DNA of 64,000 nucleotides from Stictocephala bisonia (GCA_035578905.1 JAQJVL010002633.1:24678-88677), one strand, 5' to 3'; shown: positions 38,030 to 50,093, counted from the stretch's first letter. Made by a program: numbers and translations. The notes: a model not told the origin generated them from the letters alone.

Positions 38030-38430
38030 GTAGTTTATATAAATAAACAGCTGACAGCCCGTGTTTCACTACGGGGTGGCTCTCTACGCTTGACGTGGTT
38101 CTCTGCAACTCATCATTGTAAAAGCTCAGCCTGCAACGTTCTCCTAGAGTAGAAGTAGACGTGTTATAAAGCTTTTTTGCAATTAACCTGTTTTTTATCA
38201 GCTGTCTGAAGTAAATTGCTAAATTAAATTAATGCCATTGTTACACTTCTAGGGAAAAAACGTCGAGGGCCTGTTTCTACACCTTACATTTAGAATTTCA
38301 AGAAATCTTTTCTTTTGTGGGTATCTAAGATACAAAAGCTAACTTCCCTCCGAATTTCATCCAAATCTGTTCCAGTTGTAGGAATTTCGTGATGAGCGCG
38401 CAAATAGTATTTGAATGTTACATATGTTGA
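38030..38430 (+). repeat. Dispersed repeat family D, copy 1
   Basis: Shared in the same order with about 54000-54420: GGGTGGCTCTCTACGCTTG, ATGGTTCTCT-like blocks, CTAAATTAAATTAATGCCA, GAATTTCAAG, TTTGTGGGTATCTAAGATAC, CCGAATTTC and TTTCGTGATGAG. It has no open frame. It is probably a transposon remnant. Confidence 0.6.
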
Positions 38431-38639
38431 GATAAAACTCTGACTAACCACATACTATTATTGCTAAACCCTATTCTCAAGGTACTATTATAGCTCAAAT
38501 TCAAAGTATTTTTACATTAAATATCGTTGAAACCTCGTAGTGAACCTTATTATTATGTGCACAGGACTAAACGCTCGTATTTTATAGTAAATTCATAATA
38601 ATTACACTTCTGGCACATAATGAATATTAAATCCGTAAA

Positions 38640-38880
38640 TAAGGTAATAGGAGATGTTGTTTACTTATCAGAGTACATGAAGTTGTACCTGTTTACAGAG
38701 AGCAGCAACAACATGCAAATGATGAGGGAAATGGCTGGCTACCCCTGTCACTTGACAAACGACGTAGGCTCCAACATCCCACTGCATGAACGTTAAAGAA
38801 ACATTGCAAGGAAACTGTATATTGTATAATCTAGTACACATAATCATAATCTTGGTTATGCAAATAATCATTTAAATTCA
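38640..38880. repeat. Dispersed repeat family B, copy 3
   Basis: Contains AGCAACAACATGCAAATGA and ACCCCTGTCACTTGACAAAC, aligned with family B at 16.7 and 19.0 kb. The minus-strand frame over it is not a gene. Confidence 0.5.
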
Positions 38881-39084
38881 GAAAGGGACAGTAAAATATA
38901 TTATAAGTCATTTTAGCCCTAACCTTTTTTTATAAACATTGAGTAAATACGTGTAACATTACAAGTAAAATTAAATATTTTTGTCAAATTTTATTGTTGC
39001 TCCAACGTGTAATTTATAACGAGGCAATAATATTTATAATATGTAGTATTACTTTCATTATTAAATTAATTAAATTTTTTTTTT

Positions 39085-39515
39085 CTTTATTGCACTAGTG
39101 GTGCAGTGCTATAACCCAGCCACAGGGCCAAAATCTTATGAGGTTTGTAGGCGATAGGTTAACACCGGACATGGCGCCCGCTCAGTGGTTGCTATCAGTG
39201 TAGACACTACTAGAGAAGTTTGGAGTGTCTATGTTGGGTGGTAGTCAGTGTCCGGATGTTGTGTAGGGGAGAAAACTGATTATCAGGCTTTTCGTTAGCT
39301 GAAAAGCAGACCAACGCTACGCGGTCCGGATTCCACGTAAAGCTTTAGGTACCTCAGTTGTCCTAGCTATAGGGATATTAATAAATGGCCTTCTCTGAGG
39401 AACAGTCCAATTCCAGTTAGTAACCAGACTACACAGGTCATTCATACTCATCAATAATGATTCATATTCGCCTTAAAATACGCACAAAGTTGTGTCGGCA
39501 TCTCAAAAGTACGAA
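39085..39515 (-). repeat. Dispersed family A, near-complete copy
   Basis: On the plus strand it runs from CACTAGTGGTGCAGTGCTAT to GTGTCGGCATCTC, in the reverse order of the 33.6 kb copy. The ends CACTAGTGGTGCAG and GAGATGCCGAC probably mark the true termini of the family, because the 16.15 kb and 60.7 kb fragments also stop there. A further fragment is at about 39795-39880 (GATCGGCGTCTTA). Confidence 0.7.
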
Positions 39516-40029
39516 TTCACTAATAAAATTAAGTTGCTTGCTTATGAATATCCCTATATCGTAGAAGAATATAGAGATACATAAACTGCATAAAAATATA
39601 CTTTAAAATTCCCCATGAATTACAATTTAAGCTTTAAATTTACCAACAGTGTAACTTTTTCAACAAACTGGAACCCAACTTCATCAGAAACAAACATTAA
39701 AAGGGATCAGCTAATAATCACCTGATGTGCATTTTTTATTTGGCATATTAATTATAATTCAATGAAACTTGATAATCCATTAACAGTCGGTGTTAGTAAC
39801 TAAGACTACATTCACTCACTCACAAACTCATTCTAAATACATATCCACTATGTTTTGATGATCGGCGTCTTATAAACAAATATAGACGGAACACCGACCG
39901 AACACTTCTAAGGTCGGCTACACGAATCCAAGGAAATGGAGTAGGAAATAATAAAGCTATAACAGTCTAAGGGGCGTGTTATATATTTCATTCCTGGCAG
40001 TATCATTGTATCCCTGCTTACGGCGAAGT

Positions 40030-40320
40030 GATCCGTTATTTGAACTTATTCCGAAGTGACGTAAACAAGAGTTTGGGTGACATAAAATGGGATTTGTGAG
40101 CACTGAGGTGTGAATAAACAACAGATCTTCAACCCCATGTTATTGACGGCATGATACCAAACGTGTAGGGAAACCCTTATCTGAACGGACTGGCGTTAAC
40201 CAAATCTAAAGTCCACACAAAGAGGAATTTGTCATACATAGGATCTCAATAAGCCAGATATATTTTAGTTCCACTTTTTCGTTTATACCCTGCCAATAAA
40301 ATCTATTTCCAGTCTCTTTT
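40030..40320 (+). repeat. Dispersed repeat family C, copy 2
   Basis: Diverged partner of 21400-21690, with blocks CCGAAGTGACG, GGGATTTGTG, GAGGTGTGAATAAA, AACCAAATCT and CCCTGCCAATAAAA in the same order. Confidence 0.6.
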
Positions 40321-42108
40321 GGTTTAGCAAAACCTAACGTGGAATGTAGATTTATTTATTATAAAGGGGATTATTATATTTTTAGTTTGATAAACAGTAG
40401 TTAGATAAATTAGAAGTTAAATGTTTGTTTCACATGTTTTATTTTTAAATGGAATACACTTTTGAAGAGTGTATTAACTAAGAGAGACGACACAAATAAT
40501 CAATTTTAAGGCCCGGAGGATAATTTTTTACAAAAGGAAGCGAGGGTGGTAACGATCAGGTAAACAGTATGTTCCAGATGAAAATTGATCCGTACGTATC
40601 AGTTGACGATGTGAAGATTATCGTGGATGAAGGTTGAAACTACAGAGCAAAGAATAATATGAGTAGACACAATATAAGTTAAGCCGGTACTCTTACCAAG
40701 ATGGCGGCTCTCCTCCACTGTCTGCTCACTTCTAGATGGAAGCTGAGTGTCATGTGATTTTAAACACTTGTAATGCATTATTAATTGTGACCAGACCTTA
40801 ATCGTCCTACCTTCAACACGCAATTGAGCTCCCACAACTGGTTGTAATAACAGCAATAAAAACAAGCAGGATGTAATACATTTTTTTACAGACAAATTAT
40901 GAAATCATTTAACTTTATTATTAATAATTCTTTAAAATACTGTACATTAGCCTACTTGTAGTCGTTTTTCTTAGTTTACTGTGGTGTTTAAAATAAAAAT
41001 GAATGGTTTAAATTTTATCAAATATTTTATTTCAACAGTAGGTTAAATTTGTCGGTTACACCAGTTCCAAGATGGCGAATATCGTCTTCAACTACTAGGC
41101 ATACTACAGGATAAAATGCATTATGACTACTCTACTTTATTTTTTGCTCTGAGGTTGAAACTAATGCAAAACTAAAAAGTACACATCTTCGTACTGTAGG
41201 TAGTAAGTGATCCAGTCAAGAAAGAACTTGTCATTTTCGCCTAACGCAATGCACATCCAGCAAGATATTATAAAATGCACTTTTACAGTAAATTGACATG
41301 AAAACATTTAATATCAACAAACGAAAAGCATTCGTCTTCCATGTTTCCCTTGTATATCTTAAAACTAAAATGGATTCAAAATTAGTTATGATACATTTCT
41401 TGTATGGCCTGATGCAAATAAATTGGAAAATTCAGTTATTTCTTTAAATTGATCGAGTTAAGTGATTCCTCAAATGAAGACAGTCTTGTTCAGTAATATC
41501 ACTGTAATAGAATTTTCCTGGATATTTAAACTATTTATAATATGGTTCTTAACTTCAAATAATTGTCCTCATTAATAACTATAAAATTACAAATAAAACA
41601 AAATAACAAAGATCCATTTCTATCCACTAAAACACGTAACGCCATTCAATCGTAAGAAATACATTTACCAATAAATCAAAAGCGTTATTCAAAATAATAT
41701 ATAATAAAAATAAGTTTATATACAAATAACTAACAATATAATAAAAATAAAATATATGAATAAACCTTAATTCGTATAACAAAGTTAAAAGTTGAGCATA
41801 GTCATATATTTCAGATTCAGGGGAATACTGTAGAAAGTGTATTCTGTTACATAAAATAGAGTAATGATTAAAATTTAAAATTTTATATTATTTCAAGCAT
41901 TGTCAAAAAATTGATAATCAATCTTCAACCATTCTACTTAAATACGGAGGGGTTTTTTACCATTTCAAAATAGACTAAGTCAATGATAAGGAGTGAAATT
42001 TCTAAAGGACTAGCACATAGGGAGAAATTGCTTCAGTAAAGAAGGGGAATCGTTTTTGCGAACATAAAAAATCATTCTTTGACTCCACACGCTCATTCAG
42101 TAACATCT
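40321..42108. other. Non-coding stretch downstream of the kinase gene
   Basis: This would contain the 3' untranslated region of the minus-strand kinase. No canonical AATAAA (TTTATT on the plus strand) is found within about 500 bases after the stop codon. The minus-strand frame at 40599-40895 has a signal-peptide-like hydrophobic run but begins at TTG with an in-frame stop just upstream and no ATG before the hydrophobic segment. Confidence 0.45.
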
Positions 42109-43698
42109 CTAACCTTCCAATAAATGGTTAATAAAAGATAAAATAATGTACAATTTTCCCTTTAAGTTATTAGTGCATCCAAAAGTTTGTAGGCCCTCAA
42201 TTTTCAAAGTCTTCATGCAGTTACCACTTTCAATAACCGTGACAGTCTTCGTGAACCCACAGAGAATGAACTTTGTGTGATCACTGAAGAAGTTCACCTG
42301 AACACTTCCGTTAGTAAGGAACATCGCCAACTCGTTCTCCCCTCTAACCCACTGAAACACCTCTGTGGTCATGTTAGGGTCTATGGTTTCTACATAGTGA
42401 GCCTTCACAAGTGACTCTCTCATATACTCTCCACAATTGACCAGAATTTTGAACTTTTTCGTAAGATTTAACGGAACATAGCTTGTATTAAAACAAATCG
42501 TGCCATTATCTGATATATAATTCACACACTGTTTTTCAATCTGTAAAAGCATTCTTGTGTCATCGTTAAATATCATGCCTACATTGTTGTTATTCAGTTG
42601 ATAACTGAAACCATAGTCACTAGTGTAGTCCATCCATGAATTCACCCAAACTACAGGCTTCAACAGGACATTTTCAGATAAAAACTCTCCTACTTCTGAT
42701 TCATTCCAGTTGCAAACGTTTTCCAAGCAATTTTTCAATTTTACAAACAAATTATCAGGATTCTTCCATATTTCAGGCTTGTTAACTGCTAAGAGAGTAG
42801 ATGCCTGAGATAGTCCAGGTCGCACCTTATGATTTGCCGGAGGTACTAAATTGCTTTCATTAATATTTATATTAGGAGGTTTCGCTACCGGTTCTTTTGA
42901 CACTAAAAAATTCATGTTTGAAAGCTCGAACACGGTTGGTCTACATTTGGCATCTGTTTGTAGACTCCTCACTATGAAATCTTTCGCATCATTGTTGATA
43001 TCAGGGGAAATACTGAACTTACCCTTCAAAATATTGTTGTAGGTATTTGCAGTGTTTTGCCCTTGGAAGGGCGGAGTACCCTCAAGCATAGTGTAAAGTA
43101 TACATCCAAGGGCCCAAATATCAACTTCGTAACTATGCCCAATTCCGTTGATTACCTCTGGAGCTAGATAATTTGGAGTACCACAACGAGAAAATCTTCT
43201 TTGGCCTTCATACTCAACCACCACTGCAAGGCCAAAATCCCCCAACTTGATTTCCAACTGCTTGTTCACAAAGAGATTTCCCAACTTGAGGTCTCTATGG
43301 ACTACGTGCTTTCTGTGCAAGTATTTTACCGCATCTACGATTTGTATCATAAAATACTTAGCCTCGTTTGCCGTTAGGGTTTTGAGGGAATGGAGAATAT
43401 TCACCATAGAGTACTTGGAGCAATATTCCAGCACTATGACGATATGGCGTTCATGTTCTATATAAGTCATAAACTGTACTATATTGGGGTGTTTCAGTCC
43501 ATGGTGAATTTTTATTTCATCGTACACTTTGTTGCTGATGCCGTACTTCTCCAGTTTTGCTTTGTTTATGAACTTACCAGCAAATATCTGTTTCGTAAAA
43601 GAACATTCAAGTTTGTAAACTTTACTGAAGCTTCCCTTGTCGATGTAGTCACCGATATGAAATGATCTTCCCCTTCTGTCCGTTATAGTATACGCCAT
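42109..43698 (-). CDS. Polo-like kinase, single exon
   Basis: A serine/threonine kinase of the PLK1/polo type, a regulator of mitosis and centrosomes. ATG at 43698 (context AAAGATGG, strong) gives 529 residues; the frame extends 13 codons upstream only through a TTG. The kinase domain (about 15-265) has K42 in FAGK, E61, HRDLKLGN (134-141), DFG (154-156) and APE (179-181). Two polo boxes follow (about 348-417 and 424-527). W355, H474 and K476 occupy the positions of human PLK1 W414, H538 and K540, which bind phosphopeptides. Two oddities: the first glycine of the nucleotide loop is D20 (DKGSFS), and the activation-loop threonine is S170 (RFSRCGTPNY). It is shorter than Drosophila polo (about 576 residues), with no intron or stop. 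It could be the species' polo orthologue or a diverged retrocopy; the intact frame and preserved binding residues favour function. Confidence 0.95.
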   Translation of the reverse strand: MAYTITDRRGRSFHIGDYIDKGSFSKVYKLECSFTKQIFAGKFINKAKLEKYGISNKVYDEIKIHHGLKHPNIVQFMTYIEHERHIVIVLEYCSKYSMVNILHSLKTLTANEAKYFMIQIVDAVKYLHRKHVVHRDLKLGNLFVNKQLEIKLGDFGLAVVVEYEGQRRFSRCGTPNYLAPEVINGIGHSYEVDIWALGCILYTMLEGTPPFQGQNTANTYNNILKGKFSISPDINNDAKDFIVRSLQTDAKCRPTVFELSNMNFLVSKEPVAKPPNININESNLVPPANHKVRPGLSQASTLLAVNKPEIWKNPDNLFVKLKNCLENVCNWNESEVGEFLSENVLLKPVVWVNSWMDYTSDYGFSYQLNNNNVGMIFNDDTRMLLQIEKQCVNYISDNGTICFNTSYVPLNLTKKFKILVNCGEYMRESLVKAHYVETIDPNMTTEVFQWVRGENELAMFLTNGSVQVNFFSDHTKFILCGFTKTVTVIESGNCMKTLKIEGLQTFGCTNNLKGKLYIILSFINHLLEG

Positions 43699-43739
43699 CT
43701 TTGAATGATATTTGGTTGGTAATTCACTTTTTTGCAAAT

Positions 43740-45309
43740 GTGAGGTTAGCTTTATTTTGGATACAGCAATAAATGCTTTTATAAAGAATCTTGTTTATCA
43801 AATCATATGAATACAACATCTGTTTAGTAAAGGTACTAAACATTTTTTTGTTGAAAACAACTAATTAATTGAAATTTTATCCGTCAAACGTCCGTTGTGT
43901 GAGGATTCAAATATTTTTTCAATTTTTTTTAAGTAAATATCATATCAAGTAAGTTTAGATTGAGGTGTCTGTGTATTTGTTGAGATACGACAAAAGTCGT
44001 TTATCAATCCTAGTGGAAAAGGAAAATACATAACCCTACATTGTATGAGGCTAGACCTTTGATACCGTAAATTTTATACCTTACCAACAGTATTTTAGAT
44101 GATAACATTTCAGGGGATGTGATCAACTTATACACTTACATCAATCAATGTTGATAATACTCAGCTAATAACATATTTCTTCCAATCATCCAACTCCTTT
44201 ACACCTATTATCTTGATTACAACACTACGCCATTAATGTTGGCTCTTTACCCGAGCATTTGTTGGTTACAATAAAATATAAAGTACGGAAAAACAGTTTT
44301 TATAATATTATTTTGTACTATACAGTTAAAGGAGGTGCTATTTTTTTAGTTAAAGATAGTACTTAATCTAGGCACCAACACCTTAAAGGTGACTTCCGAA
44401 CCACCACCAATGACCGGGCAGGTGGGCTGTGTGGTATGATCGCTCATTGGTCACCCAACCCAGGAACAGCCACTCTCGATGTTGCTTGACACCGTTATAC
44501 CTGGTGAAAACCTCCATGCATGGCTACTGGTACTATAAGCTTATATTATTAAGTTTTCATTTTGAAATCAACATTTTAGAACATTAAATATATTATTTGA
44601 CAAAAACCAACGAATTGCCTTTTTTAAAACAATTATAGAAAAAAATTTTCGTATACATTTTGTTTTTAATCTAGCAATTCAACTCGACCGAAGACGTGGC
44701 TGATATCTCGATTGACGTAGAGTAATTTATTATTGGATTTTAAGAAATGTTATTCTCAGCATTAACAATGTGTTGATTTAAGCATAGCTTTGTTTTGAAC
44801 TGACCTTAATTTACGAATATGTTAATTTATGTTAGGGTGTTAATTAATTTATCCTTAATACATTTACTTATTATTCTCACTCACTGTGTTTTATTGGTTA
44901 TCTCACAATATAAATAAATCGTTTTTTATTTTTTAGCTGATTTATTTTCTACAGAGAGGCAATAAAATATCCAGGTCAGGCCAGTGCTGGAACCTAGACT
45001 TGTATAACGAACTAAGAAAATTTTCCAGAAGCTAAAGTGAACTCAATTAAACTTTCTTGATAGAGACTAGAGTAAACTCCTTAACTAGTTACTTTGGGAC
45101 TACGACAAGAACCATGCAGAGGAACGGTGTTTCAGGCACAGTAATACGTTTTGGTCACGTCATTAATATTATTTACGTTCCAAGTGACTTTTAGCCTTCT
45201 CAATTATTTTTTCAATAAATCATTTAAAGCAATTCATCGCCCAGTTCTCTTTACAACAAGATTATACTTATTTTATTATTTAGTTATGAATAGTAGTTTG
45301 AGCATAATC
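43740..45309. other. Upstream region of the kinase and a G+C-rich patch
   Basis: No gene is seen. About 44170-44240 is a family A fragment (CTTGATTACAACACTACGCC). About 44390-44525 is a distinctly G+C-richer block (ACCGGGCAGGTGGGCTGTGT, CCCAACCCAGGAACAGCC) that looks like a small inserted element of unknown type. A promoter for the kinase presumably lies just above 43700, but no TATA element could be assigned with confidence. Confidence 0.4.
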
Positions 45310-45390
45310 TATCTCTGGACTCACCATCCACCTTCTCTTTGAACACGAATCAGAACGGCCCGTCACCTTTTAACCTTTGAATACTAATAA

Positions 45391-46449
45391 TTTGATTGTG
45401 TGAGTCATGAAATCATTATTTCAAAATTTAAAAAGTATGGTCTGACGGATGCTGCCCTCAATTTGATCAACTCTTATCTTAGTAGTAGACAGCAAATAGT
45501 GAGTTTGAATGGTGTAAATTCCACTCCTTTAAATGTAAAGAATGGGGTTCCTCAGGGCTCCGTTCTGGGGCCCTTTCTTTTTATTGTATACATGAATGAC
45601 CTGTATTATAAACTTAATCATAATGTAGTACTTTATGCAGACGACACCTCCTTGTTTGCTAGTGATAAAGATTGTGCTTATGCTGAAGCCACAGTTAGAC
45701 AGTCATTTGACCTTGCTTCTGACTGGTTCAGATCAAACAAATTGGCTCTCAATGATGAAAAAACTCAGTCTATTTTGTTTAGTTTAAGGAAATTGAGTAA
45801 GGAACAAGTTACACCAGTAAAATTGCTTGGCTTTACTCTTGACCCTGCACTTTGCTGGAGTGATCACATTGATCATCTTTGTGTAAAGTTAAGTAGAGTT
45901 TTATTTCTCTTACGTAGACTAAAACAGGATATGCCAAATAGCTTTCTGAAGTTTGCCTACAATGCATTCTTTCAGTCTCACTTGATCTATGGAACGAGGC
46001 TTTGGGGCCACTCCAGCAAGGTCCAGAGTGTCCTTTTGGTACAGAAAAAGGCTGTACGCTTAATAAGTGATATATATTATCTGGCTCATTGCAAGCCTCT
46101 ATTTGTATCTAATAGCATAATGTCAGTAATTAATGTATATATTTTGCAGTGTATCATTGCCATTAAGAAGCATGAGAGTGGGTACTTAACTAATCGTGAA
46201 ATCCATTCTCATGTAACACGAAATAGCAATAACATTCATGTGACGGGATCTAGGTTGGGTAAAGTGTTAAATTGCTTTCCTGTTTCAGGTGTGAGGTTTT
46301 TTAATCACCTGCCATTGGCTGTAAGAACCTTAGCTAGGCCTAAGCTGGAACCATTGCTGAAAGCTTGGCTCTTAGATAACCCCTTCTATAGCTTAAGCGA
46401 ATATTTTGAGGCTGATTTCTCAGGTTTAATTGGGCATGTGAATGCTTAG
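45391..46449 (+). pseudogene. LINE reverse transcriptase, C-terminal fragment
   Basis: The frame is open from FDCVSHEI at 45391 (a stop codon lies immediately upstream) to TAG at 46447, about 352 residues. It carries the RT motifs VPQGSVLGPFLF and YADDTSLF (the two catalytic aspartates), the downstream NKLALNDEKT and KLLGFTLD blocks, and a C-terminal TRNSNN...FFNHLPLAVR region typical of CR1/L2/Rex-like LINE proteins. The endonuclease and the front half of RT are missing, as expected from incomplete reverse transcription. There is no internal stop or frameshift in what remains, so the insertion is fairly recent. No host ATG or promoter is associated, and the first ATG lies inside the domain. 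Confidence 0.9.
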
Positions 46450-46750
46450 TTCAGGTTTGTGTTTGCTTGGTTTTCTTCTCCTTGCAAGGAGTGCTGCATG
46501 CAGGCTTGCCTTGCTTTTGTTTTGGTTTGTTTTTATTTATTTTGGCTGTGTGACTTGCTAGTTTTAGATAATCTATATATTGATATAATTTACTAGTTTT
46601 AGCATGTGTGATTTTGTTCTTTTTTTAGTTTGGTTTTATTTTTTAGCATGATTGGTATTTATTAAATACTTAGAATAATATCTTTTGACTTAGCCTATTG
46701 TATTGCAATGTATTGAATGGCCAAATAAATCTTTGAATCTTTGAATCTTT
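45391..46750 (+). mobile_element. 5'-truncated non-LTR retrotransposon (CR1/L2-like)
   Basis: The insertion starts inside the reverse-transcriptase domain and ends in a short 8-bp repeat (AATAAATC then TTTGAATC twice and TTT) rather than poly(A), a tail style seen in CR1-like LINEs. The 3' untranslated part is 46450-46750. The flanking DNA on both sides is the same minisatellite, so the element inserted into it. Clade assignment is inferred from tail type and motifs and is not certain. Confidence 0.8.
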
Positions 46751-47420
46751 AATATGTACGGCATACATCTTGAACATTACTCAAAACGGACCATCCATTC
46801 TCCTGTTAAACGCGGTTCTACTCGGCCAATCTACTCTCACTTCTCACCCACCTTACCTTTGAATGATAGTCTAAACTAATTTATGACTTAAGATGGCCTT
46901 TCCACCTTCCTTTGAACATGACTCTAGATGGTCTATCCTTTGAGCACTACTCTAACGGCCCATCCACCAACCTCTTTTTGAACACTACTCTGGACGGCCC
47001 ATCCACCCTTCTTTAAACATTATTCAGATGGCCTAACCTCCCACACTTTGAGCGTAATTTAAGATGGCACATCCAACTTTTGAACGTGACTCCAGATGGC
47101 CCATCCACCTTCCTTTGAACATGACTCTAGATGGTCTATCCTTTGAGCACTACTCTAACGGCCCATCCACCAACCTCTTTTTGAACACTACTCTGGACGG
47201 CCCATCCACCCTTCTTTAAACATTATTCAGACGGCCTAACCTCCCACACTTTGAGCGTAATTTAAGATGGCACATCCACCTTCCTTTGAACGTTACTCTA
47301 TATGGTCTATCCACTCCCTCTTTAAAATGACTTTCAACGGTCGTTCGCCCTCCCATTTTTGTGTTTTTTAATACTCTCTTCTCAATCTCGGAACAATGCT
47401 CAGGACGGCCCATCACCTTT

Positions 47421-49680
47421 GGCATGAAATTATTGGCTATACGTAAATTCTAACTATGAGTAACTCAACTTGTGGTCTATGCAAAAATAGTGTAAAATCC
47501 ATATTTACATTACATATTCCAAAATATGAAAAACACGTAGCTGAATGCCGGCCTATGTTGATGCTTATTCACACTCATACAGATCTTAAACAGGAATGAA
47601 TAAGTTGTACCAACATGGCTGGGAAAATTCTCACTGCAAAATAATATTCCTAACAGAAATTTTGTGTAATTTATGTTCACCACAAATTTAATTTCTTCCG
47701 GTGAATGCAGCAACTGCTGCAGGATCGCGCTGTTATGATTATATTGCACAAAGATATATAATACTGACGAACGTACTTTGTCGTGGTCACTTGGTCTATC
47801 TCCGACATATTTATAAAACTGTATATACTTTATTAAACTATAGATTTCCCCAACAATTTACAACAATCAATTTTAAATTTATTTCAAAACTCGTATTGTT
47901 AAATTGATTTTTTGTAATTGCTTGTGTTTCGGCTTCAATAAGAGAATTATATAAATGTAAAACTAATTTATTTCTTGTTTTTTTTTCCCACGGGCGTCTT
48001 TTAACAGCTGGAAAATTGGCCTTTTGTATCACTACAAAAAATGAAAAGTGTTTCGGTATGTATTCTATTCCACATGATAACTGAAAAGGGGCTTAGTTAT
48101 TATTGTTGTTATTTTCATTATTATTTGCAGCAACAGTGTTAGTCAAATTTCAATGTTTGATTCAATGTTGGATTACTCGACGGATCACAAAGGTAAATAA
48201 CCTACTATATAGTGTTAGTCAGTATTAATTAATTAAAAGCAGTATTTTCCCCATAATATAAATAGATAAGATTATAATTAGTAATTTTGATTTGAAATTT
48301 AATAAATTGTTCTGAAGAATCGGCACAAACTTCCCCCATATTAAATACTAAAAAAATCTAAACTTTGAAAATTACCAGTTTGATTCCCAAATATTATTTT
48401 GCCATAACTCAAAAACTGTGCGGTTTTCACTAAAATATTTTAAATAGTAATTTACATATTTACTAAAACTTTAGTCAACATCATTTTTGAGACTTTTTTT
48501 AATAATTCCATTTTTGCGTGTTTTTATCCATAAAAATTTTAAAAAAATAAAATTAAAAAACGTGATAAAATATATTGGCTTTTCATACCAAATTTCATAA
48601 AAATTTATACATACGTTTGGTCTCCAGCGAACTGCACATACACACATACGGACAGACACATCAAACTGTTTTTTCGAAAAAAACCCACTTTTTTCGATGA
48701 ATTTTTTGGACGATCACAATACTTTCTCTATGGAAGCATATGGAGCATATGGAATAAAGTATTTACTAAATAAAAATTGTAATAAATTAACATAAAAATA
48801 TCGTCATTTATATACTCAGTCTTTGTTCTGGACAGATTCGAGTGTGGAGAGTATTGATGGTAAAAAAACAGTTTTATAACTTTTCCTCTCGGTTTTTGTT
48901 ATTATAATAAACAAATATATTTATGATTCAACCGACGTTTGTTCAGTTAGTAAACACTTCAATGCCTACTCTAAAACTTTAATCTTTAAAACTTTAAGTT
49001 TCCAGATGACGTGTTGGTTGCCCTGATGGATGAGCCAGCAGTAATCGTTGGTTGGCTTTACTTGGCTTGATGGATGGCCCGTATTGACTACTGCAAATCT
49101 CTTCTGAATAAATCATTTATTCATAAGAAAATGAGAGAAGCAAAATAGTTTTAGCTTCTTGCATTTATAAATATTAAATCAGATTTTTATTCTAACGAAT
49201 AAAAATCTGATTAGTTAGGTCTGCTGCCTACTAACAGCATATTTACATTAAATTTGATATAAAATTATATTTTAACTTTCTTTCAGCTGACAATAAAGAT
49301 ATCATGGACCAAACATCAAGCATCGATGTATTCACAAGTCGATACTTTTAAGGTCGATATAAATCATATTGCTTGTAAGGCAATGGTTCGAGATTTTCAC
49401 TAGGGCGTTGGAATATGTTGTTATTTTATTATTTTCCCTATTGAGTAATTTTATGTCTAAACTGGAAGAAGTGTATTTACAACTGATGGGATGTGTGTTT
49501 ATTGAATTTATCAGCTGGCTTAGTGATGTAATAAGTTGTACTTTTATTTTATTTTTAATTTGTGCAGCATTCAATCTATTGTGTTTCCAATGCTGATTAT
49601 AAGTCACCCAGTACACGCCAGATGACATCAGAGTGCTCTGGTAGGTTGAAATATGCACTTGGCTTATTTTTTATATCAAG
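47421..49680. other. AT-rich non-coding stretch
   Basis: No supported gene. The block at about 48590-48720 (CATACGGACAGACACATC followed by TTTTTTCGAAAAAA) has the look of a dispersed transposon end, but no partner copy is in the window. Confidence 0.4.
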
Positions 49681-50020
49681 TCAATAATTTTAGGGAGGCG
49701 ATGTCCCTGTTGGATGGTCTATCCAACTACATTCGGACATCTATCCGGAACTTTTGTAGGGGAGATAATCGAGTTTCAGGCTTGAAAATTAGGCCTAGCT
49801 GAAAAATCAGACAAATACTACGTGGTTCGGATTCCACGTCAATCTGTAGGTCCCTTAGTCAACATGGCTGTAAATAGCCCTTTCTGAGCATTATCAAGCC
49901 TCAGTCAGTAATACGACTACACAGGTCATCCTCAGTCACAATACACTCATATATCATATTAACTTTAAAGCACGCTCTAAGTTGTGTCAGTGTCTCAAAT
50001 CTGAGAGTAATTTACTCAGA
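49681..50020 (-). repeat. Dispersed family A, partial copy
   Basis: Contains GGTCTATCCAACTACATTCG, TTAGCTGAAAAATCAGACAA-like sequence, TACGTGGTTCGGATTCCACG, AGTAATACGACTACACAGG and GTGTCAGTGTCTC, in the same order as the 39.1 kb minus-strand copy. The GTGCAGTGCTGTAATCC end is missing. Confidence 0.65.
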
Positions 50021-50093
50021 CCATGATAGTGTGAAGAATGTAAAGAGTTAGGCATCATACTGAATGTTATCAGAATCTATCTTTTTCTACAAT

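Larger units (their letters stand above)
45310..47420. repeat. Degenerate minisatellite of ~35-40-bp units, split by a LINE
   Basis: Units like ACGGCCCATCCACC plus CTTTGAACACTACTCT occur before (about 45318-45385) and after (about 46770-47420) the LINE at 45391-46750. Within the right part a 203-bp higher-order duplication is visible: 46901-47103 is repeated from 47104, the second copy lacking about 31 bp near its end. The minus-strand frame at 47216-47425 is a shadow of this array. Confidence 0.75.

Noticed and set aside
40599..40895. Signal-peptide-like small secreted protein on the minus strand
   Set aside because: Starts at TTG, has an in-frame stop just upstream and no ATG before the hydrophobic run; an overlapping ATG frame stops after 22 codons.
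41940..41960. T run downstream of the kinase as a retrocopy poly(A) tail
   Set aside because: Only six Ts; too short to support retroposition.
42109..43737. Longer kinase start at 43737
   Set aside because: That codon is TTG; the ATG at 43698 has a strong context and begins a PLK-like N-terminus.
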